In this document: one piece after another, positions 55,833 to 63,500 of the stretch
Numbering within the stretch: position 1 is the stretch's first letter
Layout: each line of letters opens with the position of its first letter
From: Lachnospiraceae bacterium
GTDB taxonomy: Bacteria; Bacillota; Clostridia; Lachnospirales; Lachnospiraceae
Length of the DNA stretch: 64,000 nucleotides
Assembly: GCA_017513125.1 (NCBI GenBank)
Contig: JAFWDI010000007.1
Coordinates: forward strand, 89,152-153,151
Direction of reading: 5' to 3'
Translations under genes and position numbers: made by a program
The notes under the pieces: generated by a model
What the model was told of the DNA's origin: nothing
The model's input: the letters and a program-made list of their open reading frames with translations, nothing else
Database searches by the model: none

Positions 55833-55875
55833 GTCCGTGATCTTTGAGTTTTGAGAACGTTTTGAAGGAGAGCAT

Positions 55876-56424
55876 ATGAGCACAGCCATCGGCTCCGTGG
55901 AGCTGAACAGCATTGCCAGCGGGATCGTAACGGGCGACCAGATGCTGAAGACCGCGTCCGTGGATCTGGTCATGGCGCAGCCGACCTGTCCCGGAAAGTA
56001 TGTGATTCTGGTGGCCGGAGAGACTGCCGACGTGAGCACGTCCGTGAGAGCAGGCATCGAGACAGGAGCGGACAAGGTCGTCGACAGCATGATCCTGTCG
56101 AATATCGACCCGCAGGTCATCTCGGCGATCACACGCACGACCGAGATCGACCAGAGCGAGGCCGTCGGAATCATCGAGACCTTTTCGCTCTGCGCGTCGA
56201 TCCAGGCCGCCGACTGTGCGGTCAAGACCGCAAACGTCGAGCTGATCGAAGTGCGGCTGGGCCGCGGTCTGGGCGGAAAGTCCTACGTGATCCTGACCGG
56301 TACGGTCGCGGACGTAAAGTCTGCCTGCGACGCGGTCACGGCGAATTTCGGCCGGGAAGGCATGCTGCTGAACGTGGAAGTCGTTTCCTCGCTGCATCCG
56401 GATATGTTCCGGGCGCTGCTGTAA
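55876..56424 (+). CDS. pduT: PduT-type BMC-T shell protein
   Basis: A 182-residue tandem BMC protein forming a trimer. Both BMC domains are seen (about 3-90 and 95-182; AVGIIETFSLCASIQAADCAV starts the second). A cysteine in QPTCPGKY (about residue 38) matches the Fe-S-ligating cysteine of Salmonella PduT, so a 4Fe-4S cluster may sit at the pore and pass electrons across the shell from PduS. AAGGAG precedes ATG 55876. Confidence 0.93.
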   Translation: MSTAIGSVELNSIASGIVTGDQMLKTASVDLVMAQPTCPGKYVILVAGETADVSTSVRAGIETGADKVVDSMILSNIDPQVISAITRTTEIDQSEAVGIIETFSLCASIQAADCAVKTANVELIEVRLGRGLGGKSYVILTGTVADVKSACDAVTANFGREGMLLNVEVVSSLHPDMFRALL

Positions 56425-56466
56425 CATAGAGTTTATAAGTCAAATTTTTAAGAAAGAGGTATTCAC

Positions 56467-56742
56467 ATGGAAAAGAAAGCACTGGGAATGGTCGAGACGA
56501 AGGGCCTGGTCGGCGCGATCGAGGCGGCCGACGCGATGGTCAAGGCGGCAAACGTCACGCTGATCGGCAAGGAATGCATCGGTTCCGGTCTCGTGACCGT
56601 GATGGTGCGCGGTGATGTCGGAGCCGTGAAGGCTTCCGTCGAGGCGGGTTCCGCGGCTGCGAAGCGCGTGGGCGAGCTCTACAGCGTACACGTGATTCCG
56701 AGCCCCCACACCGACGTCGAGGGCATCCTTCCTCAGATCTGA
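56467..56742 (+). CDS. BMC-H hexameric shell protein, copy 1
   Basis: A 91-residue protein of the PduA/EutM type ([20 protein letters not shown]) that tiles the shell. The pore loop has IGSG with cysteine just before it (GKECIGSG, C37). It is about 90% identical to the next gene. AAAGAGG lies upstream of ATG 56467. Confidence 0.95.
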   Translation: MEKKALGMVETKGLVGAIEAADAMVKAANVTLIGKECIGSGLVTVMVRGDVGAVKASVEAGSAAAKRVGELYSVHVIPSPHTDVEGILPQI

Positions 56743-57030
56743 TCAGGAGGTTTATAAGCTATGGTCAACGAAGCATTGGGAATGGTCGAAACGAAGGGCC
56801 TGGTCGGCGCGATCGAAGCGGCCGACGCGATGGTCAAGGCTGCGAATGTTCGCCTGATCGGCAAGGAGCGCATCGGTTCCGGTCTCGTGACCGTGATGGT
56901 GCGCGGCGACGTCGGTGCGGTCAAGGCCGCTGTCGAGGCGGGCTCCGCGGCTGCGAAGCGCGTGGGAGAGGTGTTCTCCGTGCATGTCATTGCGAGTCCG
57001 CATACGGACGTGGAGGGCATCCTTCCCCAG
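56479..57030 (+). repeat. Tandem direct repeat containing the two BMC-H genes
   Basis: The coding DNA of the two BMC-H genes is nearly identical over about 260 bases (56479-56739 versus about 56773-57030), with an 18-base gap between genes. This marks a recent duplication or ongoing gene conversion. Confidence 0.85.
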
Positions 57031-57033
57031 TAA
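56761..57033 (+). CDS. BMC-H hexameric shell protein, copy 2
   Basis: A 90-residue near-copy of the preceding gene, differing at about nine of 90 positions: the first residues, T31 to R, C37 to R beside the IGSG pore loop, and a few conservative changes near the end. It has its own AGGAGG. The pair is a tandem duplication; mixed or separate hexamers could give pores of different charge. Confidence 0.95.
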   Translation: MVNEALGMVETKGLVGAIEAADAMVKAANVRLIGKERIGSGLVTVMVRGDVGAVKAAVEAGSAAAKRVGEVFSVHVIASPHTDVEGILPQ

Positions 57034-57039
57034 TCTGCT

Positions 57040-57774
57040 ATGGGCATGAATATCGAGAAACTGATCGATGAGATCACGGACCAGGTCTACGCCAGGATAC
57101 AGGCGGATACTGCGTTCGCGGTGTCCGGCGATGCGGCATGTCTGGAAAACCTCGCACCGCAGGCGGACCTGATGATCGCGGATCCGGCGGACGGTGAGAT
57201 CCGCATCCTGCAGCTTTGCGGCGATGCGGCGGAGCTCGGTTTCGGCGCGGTCTGTGTGAACTCATCCTATACCGGAACAGCAGCCGGTGCGCTGAAAGGG
57301 ACCGGGGTAAAAGTGTGCACTCTGGCGGGATATCCCTCCGGAGCCGCTTCCCTGACCGCCAAAGCCGCCGAAACGCTGGAAGCCGTACGCAGCGGCGCCG
57401 AAGAGATCGAACTGGTCGTAAATCCCGGCGCTGTCCGTTCGCATGACTGGAGAGCTGTCAGGGACGAGATCGGAGCCGCGGTCAGAGTGGCTACCGGCCG
57501 CGCGAAAGTCAAGGCAGTCATCGGAACCGCGGATATGTCACCGGAAGAGCTCGTCAAAGCTGCCGTCGCCGCCGAAGTCGCAGGTGCTTCGATGGTCGTG
57601 ATCCAGGCTGAGCCGGAAGACTGCGAGGCTGTGGCCGGGGCATTGGCCCTGGTGAAGCAGGCGGTGGGTCCGGAGACCGGTATCAAGATCTGCGGCATTA
57701 CGGACGTCCGAATCGCGGCTCAGCTGCTGTCCGCGGGCGCCTGCAGGATCGGTATCTGTAAGAAGGAGAAGTAA
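57040..57774 (+). CDS. BMC-associated DeoC-like aldolase homologue lacking the Schiff-base lysine
   Basis: A 244-residue protein. Residues 1-24 form an amphipathic helix (IEKLIDEITDQVYARI) like an encapsulation peptide. From about 60 on it follows deoxyribose-phosphate aldolase: AVCVNSSY (70-77), VKVCTLAGYPSGA (90-102), GAEEIELVVNPGA (119-131), VKAVIGTADMS (157-167) and IKICGITDVR (215-224). The Schiff-base lysine of the K-T-S-T-G motif is V187 (GASMVVIQAE), the assisting aspartate is E124, and the N-terminal L-D-x-T region is lost; the second lysine (K216) remains. Classical aldolase chemistry is therefore unlikely. The ribosome site is weak at ATG 57040 (ATG 57046 possible). Confidence 0.78.
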   Translation: MGMNIEKLIDEITDQVYARIQADTAFAVSGDAACLENLAPQADLMIADPADGEIRILQLCGDAAELGFGAVCVNSSYTGTAAGALKGTGVKVCTLAGYPSGAASLTAKAAETLEAVRSGAEEIELVVNPGAVRSHDWRAVRDEIGAAVRVATGRAKVKAVIGTADMSPEELVKAAVAAEVAGASMVVIQAEPEDCEAVAGALALVKQAVGPETGIKICGITDVRIAAQLLSAGACRIGICKKEK

Positions 57775-57775
57775 T

Positions 57776-58090
57776 ATGTACGCGGCAAAGATCATCGGAA
57801 CCGCGGTCTGCACGGTAAAAGACGCGAAAATGACCGGCCTGAAGCTCCTCGTCGTGCAGCCCATCAGTCTGCTGACGCTGGAAAATGAAGGAAAGCCGGT
57901 CGTCGCCGTCGACGTCGTCGGGGCGGGAGAGGACGAAGTCGTACTGGTCGTCGCGGGAAGCTCCGCGCGCCAGACCGACCTGACGCAGAACCTTCCCGTG
58001 GACGCGGCGATCATGGGCGTTCTCGACTTTATCGACATTGAAGGAAAAAAAGTATTCGAAAAGTTCCCGGACGCGGGAAGGGACGCCTGA
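57776..58090 (+). CDS. BMC-P vertex protein, copy 1 (EutN/CcmL family)
   Basis: A 104-residue pentamer-forming protein that caps shell vertices. It starts MYAAKIIGTAVCTVKD, with VVQPISLL and AGEDEVVLVVAGSSARQTD as family motifs. AAGGAG is within the end of the deoC-like gene, whose stop is one base before ATG 57776. Confidence 0.92.
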   Translation: MYAAKIIGTAVCTVKDAKMTGLKLLVVQPISLLTLENEGKPVVAVDVVGAGEDEVVLVVAGSSARQTDLTQNLPVDAAIMGVLDFIDIEGKKVFEKFPDAGRDA

Positions 58091-58112
58091 TCCCGGAAAG
58101 GTTCGGTGAACT

Positions 58113-58403
58113 ATGCAGATCGCGAAAGTCATCGGCACGTGTGTGGCCACGAAAAAGGATTTCCGCATGGAGGGGGTCCGCCTGATGGTGATCCAGCCCG
58201 TGGACAGCGCGGGCAGGAACATTGGCGGTCCGATCGTCGCCGGCGACGCCTGCGGCAGCGGAATCGGAGACACGGTCGTTTGGGCGAAAAGCAAGGAAGG
58301 CGCGTTCGCGCTTCCCCGGCAGAACGCCTGCTGCGACGCTGCTGTCACGGCCATTATCGACAGCCTTTACACGCGGGAAGGAGGCGAAGTCACATGCTCA
58401 TAG
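58113..58403 (+). CDS. BMC-P vertex protein, copy 2 (EutN/CcmL family)
   Basis: A 96-residue paralogue starting MQIAKVIGTCVATKKD. GSGIGDTVVWAKSKEGAFAL takes the place of the usual G-x-G-E/D-x-V-L-V segment and the C-terminus is cysteine-containing. It overlaps the third copy by ten bases in a different frame. Confidence 0.92.
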   Translation: MQIAKVIGTCVATKKDFRMEGVRLMVIQPVDSAGRNIGGPIVAGDACGSGIGDTVVWAKSKEGAFALPRQNACCDAAVTAIIDSLYTREGGEVTCS

Positions 58404-58690
58404 CCCGCGTGACCGGCAATATCGTCTCTACGGTGAAGCACTCCGACTATTACGGTCAGAAGCTTCTGATCCTGCGCGCCGTCGGACTCGACGGCGAGCT
58501 TTACGGGGACGAGATCGTGGCGGTCGACGGTGCGGAAACGCACGCCGGCATCGGTGAGCTCGTGCTCGTGATGCAGGAAGGCGGATCGGCCAGACAGGTC
58601 AGCCGCATCGATCATCCGGGACCGGTCGAATACAGTGTGTGTGCGGTCGTCGATCATATCGAGACCAGCCAGGGAGACCTGTACGGATAA
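58394..58690 (+). CDS. BMC-P vertex protein, copy 3 (EutN/CcmL family)
   Basis: A 98-residue paralogue starting MLIARVTGNIVSTVKH, with GIGELVLVMQEGGSARQ as the conserved loop. The start ATG 58394 lies inside copy 2; an open frame running back to 58106 is out of frame with copy 2 and is not used. Three vertex proteins are more than a shell strictly needs and may form different vertices. Confidence 0.92.
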   Translation: MLIARVTGNIVSTVKHSDYYGQKLLILRAVGLDGELYGDEIVAVDGAETHAGIGELVLVMQEGGSARQVSRIDHPGPVEYSVCAVVDHIETSQGDLYG

Positions 58691-58743
58691 ATTCCGTACG
58701 CAAGACCGCCGGCGGAGAACATGCCGGCCGGAAGGAGACAGCT

Positions 58744-59727
58744 ATGTCATTTATCGAAGGAATCAAAGAACGCGCGAAAGAAAAGAACTGCAGGATCGTA
58801 CTTCCGGAAAGCTATGATCCGCGGGTATGCGAAGCTGCACGGATGATCTCGGAGGAAGGCCTCTGCAGGATCATTCTGTTTTCGGAAGACGGAAAAGAGT
58901 TTCCGGATCCCGGCGTGACGTCATTGCCCGGAATCGAAGTCGTCGACTATCAGCACAGTCCGAATCTCCCGAAATTCGCGGAGCAGCTGTACGAACTGCG
59001 GAAACATAAGGGCATGACGCCCGAGAAGGCCGCGGAGCAGGTCCTCGACCCGATGTTTTTCGGAACGATGATGATGTACAATGACGAGGCCGACGGCATG
59101 GTCGCCGGCGCGATCCACTCGACGGCCGACACGATGCGTCCCGCGCTCCAGATCATTAAGACCGCGCCAGGCATCCACACCGTGTCTTCCTATATCGTCG
59201 AGGTGGTCCCGGACTGCGAACTGGGCGACGACGGCATCTTCCTGTTCTCGGATCCCGCGGTCGTGGAATTCCCGACGGAAGACCAGCTCGTGGACATCGC
59301 GGTCGCGAGCGCCAAGACCTTCGAGACCCTGACCGGCCACGAGCCGATCGTGGCTCTGCTTTCGTATTCGTCGAAAGGAAGCGCGAAAAACGAACGTCTT
59401 CAGTACATCATCAATGCGGCGGCCCGCCTGAAGGAAGATTATCCGAACCTGAAAACGGACGGTGAACTGCAGCTGGACGCGGCGATCGTTCCTTCCGTGG
59501 CGGAACTGAAGGCCAAGGGCAGCCCGGCGGCCGGACAGGCGAACGTCCTGATCTTTCCCGATCTGAACGCCGGCAATATCGGCTATAAACTCGTACAGCG
59601 CCTTGCGAAGGCGGAAGCCTACGGCCCGGTCATGCAGGGCCTGAAAAAGCCGATCAACGACCTGTCCAGAGGCTGTTTTGCCGAGGATATCGTCGGAACC
59701 GTGGCATTGACCTGCCTTCAGGTCTAA
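58744..59727 (+). CDS. pta: Phosphate acetyltransferase (Pta/EutD type)
   Basis: A 327-residue enzyme turning acetyl-CoA and phosphate into acetyl-phosphate, which recycles CoA for the aldehyde dehydrogenase. MSFIEGIKERAKEKNCRIVL is the usual Pta start, and DGMVAGAIHSTADTMRPALQ (about 112-131) and FPDLNAGNIGYKLVQRL are the catalytic signatures. It is of the classical Pta family, not PduL. ATG 58744 has AAGGAG at 58731-58736. No clear encapsulation peptide is seen, so it may work inside or outside the shell. Confidence 0.93.
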   Translation: MSFIEGIKERAKEKNCRIVLPESYDPRVCEAARMISEEGLCRIILFSEDGKEFPDPGVTSLPGIEVVDYQHSPNLPKFAEQLYELRKHKGMTPEKAAEQVLDPMFFGTMMMYNDEADGMVAGAIHSTADTMRPALQIIKTAPGIHTVSSYIVEVVPDCELGDDGIFLFSDPAVVEFPTEDQLVDIAVASAKTFETLTGHEPIVALLSYSSKGSAKNERLQYIINAAARLKEDYPNLKTDGELQLDAAIVPSVAELKAKGSPAAGQANVLIFPDLNAGNIGYKLVQRLAKAEAYGPVMQGLKKPINDLSRGCFAEDIVGTVALTCLQV

Positions 59728-59763
59728 AACGCCGTAAAACGCCTTATACGGCCTTTCAGGGGC

Positions 59764-59795
59764 ATAATAAACCCCGCACGCGTACATGTGCGGGG
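59764..59795 (-). terminator. Terminator for the minus-strand recombinase gene
   Basis: CCCCGCAC (59772-59779) / GTGCGGGG (59788-59795) with an 8-base loop; on the minus strand it is followed by TTTATTAT. It may also stop the BMC operon poorly from the other side. Confidence 0.7.
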
Positions 59796-59815
59796 CGGAA
59801 GAGGCGTAAAACCGT

Positions 59816-60883
59816 TTAAATATCTCTTAATTTGACTTTGTTTCTGGCACTGCGCCTGTGCTCGTCCTCGAGCGCGGCGTAGTGCTTTTTCGTGGTATTG
59901 ACATCGGAATGTCCGAGCACGTCCGCGACCAGATAGATGTCGTCTGTCTCGCGGTAAAGGTTCGTGCCGTAGGTGCTGCGGAGCTTATGCGGCGTAATAT
60001 TCTTGATCGTCGTGACCTGCCGCGCGTACTTCTTTACGAGGTTCTCGACGCTGCGCACACTGATGCGTTTTTTCTGGAGGGAGAGGAAAAGCGCCTGCTC
60101 GTGTCCGGAGACCGGGATGATGAGCTTGCGTTCCTCGAGATAGTCCAGCAGCGCGCGCTCGACCTCGTCGCCGAAGTAGACGATGACTTCCTTTCCGCCC
60201 TTTCTGTGAACGCGGATGCCGTCGTTGCGGAAGTCCACGTCGCGGATATCGAGTCCCACGCATTCGGAAACGCGGATCCCGGTACCCAGCATCAGCGTCA
60301 TGATCGCGAGATCGCGCACGGCGGTCTTTTCGTGACAGCGTTCCTGGGCCTTTGACATGCGGCCTCCGTCCTCTACGATGTCGAGAAGACGGGCGACCTC
60401 GTCCGTATCGAGGCGTGTGATGACTTTTTCGTGAGTTTTCGGGAGTTTTACCAGACTCGGCGGGTTCGTCGTGATGACCTGCTTGCGGTAAAAATAGTTA
60501 TAGAAAGAGCGCAGGCCGGCCATTTTCCGCTTGATCCCGAGCTCCTTGTTCGTGCGGTCGATGACAACTTCCTCCGAAGCGCCTTCACCGGGCACATAAT
60601 ATTTCATGTATTCCATGAATTCCTCGAGGTCCGTGGTAGTGACCAGGTCCAGGTCGGTCACACGGATATCCGCCATGGTCTTTCCGGCAAAATCCGGAAC
60701 CTCGTTCAGCAGATAATCGAAGAAGACCTTCAGGTCGTACGCATAGGCGATCCGCGTGCGGGAACTCGTTACCTGTTCGATCCCGCGGAAAAACTCGGAC
60801 GCAAACGAAGGAAGCCTCCGGCAGAGCTCCCGAAGCTTCTTCGTGTTTCGAATATCGACCTGTTCATGGTAAGGACGTTCCAT
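59816..60883 (-). CDS. Tyrosine recombinase/integrase family protein
   Basis: A 355-residue recombinase with an N-terminal core-binding domain (about 20-160) and a catalytic domain. Signatures are LGTGIRVSECVGL (arginine I), PHKLRSTYGTNLY (H-x-x-R with a changed second position) and LGHSDVNTTKKHYA (histidine and tyrosine). Similar stand-alone recombinases occur widely in Clostridia chromosomes. No attachment-site repeat or mobile cargo is seen beside it. The ribosome site before ATG 60883 is weak. A role with the BMC operon is not implied. Confidence 0.85.
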   Translation of the reverse strand: MERPYHEQVDIRNTKKLRELCRRLPSFASEFFRGIEQVTSSRTRIAYAYDLKVFFDYLLNEVPDFAGKTMADIRVTDLDLVTTTDLEEFMEYMKYYVPGEGASEEVVIDRTNKELGIKRKMAGLRSFYNYFYRKQVITTNPPSLVKLPKTHEKVITRLDTDEVARLLDIVEDGGRMSKAQERCHEKTAVRDLAIMTLMLGTGIRVSECVGLDIRDVDFRNDGIRVHRKGGKEVIVYFGDEVERALLDYLEERKLIIPVSGHEQALFLSLQKKRISVRSVENLVKKYARQVTTIKNITPHKLRSTYGTNLYRETDDIYLVADVLGHSDVNTTKKHYAALEDEHRRSARNKVKLRDI

Positions 60884-60914
60884 GACTTTATCATAGCATC
60901 ACCGGGCTCCGGAC

Positions 60915-60945
60915 ATTAAAAAAAGCCTTATATATTAAGGCTTTT
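60915..60945 (-). terminator. Terminator after the TtcA-like gene
   Basis: Perfect 10-bp stem AAAAGCCTTA (60921-60930) / TAAGGCTTTT (60936-60945), 5-base loop; on the minus strand it runs into a long T-tract (60924-60918). Confidence 0.85.
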
Positions 60946-60952
60946 GTGACAT

Positions 60953-61738
60953 TTACGGTTCGCAGGCGGCATCGGGATCGGCGGCTTTCCTGCCTTTCGT
61001 GCCTTTCCGCGGATCTGGAAAATGTTCGGGCCATCCTGCAATATTGCCTTCACAGACCGCATGGAACATGCGTTCCTTGACCCCGGGCGCGTCGCGGTTC
61101 AGATCCGCGAGCAGATCCTTCATATACTGGCGCCTCGTGTAGCCGTCCGCCGGGCAGGGATTATGCACGACAGGCACGTTATAAAGCTTTACGAAGCCCT
61201 TAATGTCTTCCTCGGGCACGAACATCATTGGCCGGATGACCGTGATGCCGGTGCGGTCCATATAGGACATCGGCGAAAACGTAAAGAAACGCGCCTCATA
61301 GGTCAGCGACAGCAGCATGGTCTCGACGAAATCGTCCATATGATGGCCGTAAGCCACTTTATTGCAGCCGAACTGTCTGACCGTGTCGTAAAGCTGGCCG
61401 CGCCGCAGCTTCGCGCAAAGCGAGCATGGATTGGACTCTTTCCGGATATCGAAGATGATCTCGGCAATGTGAGAGGGCAGGACATGGTATTCGACGCCCA
61501 GTTCGCTGCAGAGCTTCTGTACCGGCGAGAAATCCACTCCTTCGAAACCGAGGTCGATCGTGACGGCAATGATCTCGAACTTCTTAGGATAAAATCTCTT
61601 CAGTCCGTGAAGCGCATATAAAAGAGTCAGGCTGTCTTTTCCGCCGCTGATACCGACGGCGATGCGGTCGCCGCCCTCGATCAGATGATATTCGTCGACG
61701 GCTTTGCGCGTCAGACAGAGTAAACGCTGAAGTTTCAT
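60953..61738 (-). CDS. TtcA-like tRNA thiolation enzyme (PP-loop ATPase)
   Basis: A 261-residue protein of the TtcA/TtuA family. The PP-loop is GISGGKDSLTLLY (about 29-41), and a CxxC is in ESNPCSLCAKLRRG (about 102). YGHHMDDFVET is a further family mark. It should thiolate a cytidine or uridine of tRNA; the usual second CxxC of TtcA reads NPCPADG here, so the exact type is uncertain. A basic tail ends the protein. It lies upstream of the recombinase gene with its own terminator between. Confidence 0.85.
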   Translation of the reverse strand: MKLQRLLCLTRKAVDEYHLIEGGDRIAVGISGGKDSLTLLYALHGLKRFYPKKFEIIAVTIDLGFEGVDFSPVQKLCSELGVEYHVLPSHIAEIIFDIRKESNPCSLCAKLRRGQLYDTVRQFGCNKVAYGHHMDDFVETMLLSLTYEARFFTFSPMSYMDRTGITVIRPMMFVPEEDIKGFVKLYNVPVVHNPCPADGYTRRQYMKDLLADLNRDAPGVKERMFHAVCEGNIAGWPEHFPDPRKGTKGRKAADPDAACEP

Positions 61739-61769
61739 GGGAAATACCTGTAAATGCTTGAAACGGTAC

Positions 61770-61803
61770 GAGCGGACCGGGATACGTGCCGGACCGCTCT
61801 TTT
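61770..61803 (+). terminator. Terminator-like hairpin facing the plus strand, with no plus-strand gene
   Basis: GAGCGG (61770-61775) A CCGG pairs with CCGG A CCGCTC (61789-61799) with an A-A mismatch, followed by TTTT on the plus strand. The flanking genes are both minus-strand. It may stop antisense transcripts or act in the ttcA leader. Confidence 0.4.
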
Positions 61804-61812
61804 CGCATATAT

Positions 61813-61841
61813 CTATTCGTTAAACATGAGTTTTGCGAATA
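61813..61841. repeat. Inverted repeat upstream of the TtcA-like gene
   Basis: CTATTCG (61813-61819) and CGAATAG (61835-61841), 15-base spacer, in the 187-base gap between galT and ttcA. It could be an operator. The rest of the gap shows nothing I can name. Confidence 0.35.
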
Positions 61842-61925
61842 GTTCTAAACCGGTCTCAAAGGACGACACGCCATACCGCCTTATATTTCATGTCCTCTCA
61901 CAACATGCGCGGCGCTCACGCATCA

Positions 61926-63488
61926 CTATAAAACGCTCCGCACAAATCTGTCAAATGCGGCCTGTCCGTCGGGCGTGCGTTTAAATACGCCGGCGTCCTC
62001 GAGCACTTGTGCAAATACTTTGCCGACCTCGTCACGCAAAATGGTTTCCGCATGTGCATCGTCAATACTGCCTTCAGCCGCACCGTACGACGCGCGCAGT
62101 TCGCGCAGCCATGCGTCGTGTTTTGCGAGGCTTTCGGGAAGCCCGTCGTATTCCCGTGCGCACAGAAACGGTTTCATCGACTCAAGCTCGCCCTTCAGCC
62201 TGGCCGGAAGCACCGCCAGTCCCATGACTTCGATCAGGCCGATGTTTTCTTTCTTGATATGATGCAGTTCTTCATGCGGATGAAAAAGCCCCATGGGGTG
62301 TTCTTCCGTGGCACGGTTATTCCGCAGTACCAGATCGATCTCGTATAGATCGTTCGACCGCATCCTGGCGATCGGTGTGATCGTGTTATGTGCCGCGCCT
62401 TCAGTGTGTGAAAATATTAACGAGTCTGCATCATCATAATCTCTCCAGGTATTCAGGATCTTATCAGCAAACGCGATGAGCTTCTCCTTATCCGCTGAAC
62501 GCAGCCGGATGACCGACATCGGCCATTTTACGATGCCTACGGACACCTCCGGGTACTCTTCCGAGGCAAATTCGCGCTCCACCGGCGCTTTTGCCATGGG
62601 AAACATATAATTTCCGCCCTGAAAATGGTCATGAGAAAGGATCGACCCTCCCACGATCGGCAGATCCGCGTTCGACCCGATAAAATAATGCGGAAACTGA
62701 TCCAGAAACGCGGTCAGTCGGTCAAACGTCCCGCGGCTGATCTTCATCGGCCGGTGTTCCTTCGCGAAAACGATGCAGTGTTCGTTGTAATACACGTAAG
62801 GCGAATACTGGAAGCCCCACTCCTCTCCCGCCAGGTCCAGAGTGATCACGCGGTGGTTCTGCCGGGCGGGATGATCTATGCGGCCCGCGTATCCCTCATT
62901 TTCCAGGCACAGCAGGCATTTCGGATAGCCGGTCTGCGCGGCCTTCGCCGCCGCCGCTATATCCGCCGGGTCTTTTTCCGGCTTCGAAAGATTGATCGTG
63001 ATGTCCAGATCCCCGTATTCCGTGGACGCCTTCCATCGCAGATCTTTTTTGATGCGGTAGCGCCGGATGTAGTCATTGTCCTGCGAAAAGCGGTAAAACC
63101 AGTCGGTTGCATGATCGGGGCCGTCTATAAAGAACTTCCGCATAAACCGATCGCTCGTCTCGTTCGGACGAGGCGTCAGAGCGCCCATAAGCTTCGTGTC
63201 GAACAGATCGCGGCAGACGACGCTGTCGCGCTCCAAAAGCCCGTTCTCCGCGGCATAGTCGTCCAGCGCAGTGAGCGTCTGTTCGAGGAAACTCCCGTCT
63301 TCGATCTGTTCGTTCGGGATGGTCTTCTCGCGGTCAATGACGTCCTGAGCGGTCACTTCCATGCCGTCCAGGCGCAGAATGCCCAGAAGTGTGTTCAGTG
63401 CCCAGACGATGTCGTATCCCGTGATCAGCTGCGTATGCAGCGCGTACGCTGTCAGATCCCGCAGAGCGTGTTCCGTTCTGTCGTTCAT
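61926..63488 (-). CDS. galT: Galactose-1-phosphate uridylyltransferase, type 2
   Basis: A 520-residue Leloir-pathway enzyme that exchanges UMP between UDP-glucose and galactose-1-phosphate. It is the long Firmicutes type (GalT2), distinct from the E. coli HIT-type enzyme. GGSILSHDHFQGGNY (about residue 280) holds the histidine region, and an N-terminal domain of about 180 residues (RDLTAYALHTQLI) is typical. AAAGGA precedes ATG 63488. It directly follows galK (12 bases), forming a gal operon. Confidence 0.93.
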   Translation of the reverse strand: MNDRTEHALRDLTAYALHTQLITGYDIVWALNTLLGILRLDGMEVTAQDVIDREKTIPNEQIEDGSFLEQTLTALDDYAAENGLLERDSVVCRDLFDTKLMGALTPRPNETSDRFMRKFFIDGPDHATDWFYRFSQDNDYIRRYRIKKDLRWKASTEYGDLDITINLSKPEKDPADIAAAAKAAQTGYPKCLLCLENEGYAGRIDHPARQNHRVITLDLAGEEWGFQYSPYVYYNEHCIVFAKEHRPMKISRGTFDRLTAFLDQFPHYFIGSNADLPIVGGSILSHDHFQGGNYMFPMAKAPVEREFASEEYPEVSVGIVKWPMSVIRLRSADKEKLIAFADKILNTWRDYDDADSLIFSHTEGAAHNTITPIARMRSNDLYEIDLVLRNNRATEEHPMGLFHPHEELHHIKKENIGLIEVMGLAVLPARLKGELESMKPFLCAREYDGLPESLAKHDAWLRELRASYGAAEGSIDDAHAETILRDEVGKVFAQVLEDAGVFKRTPDGQAAFDRFVRSVL

Positions 63489-63500
63489 ATTCTTTATCCT

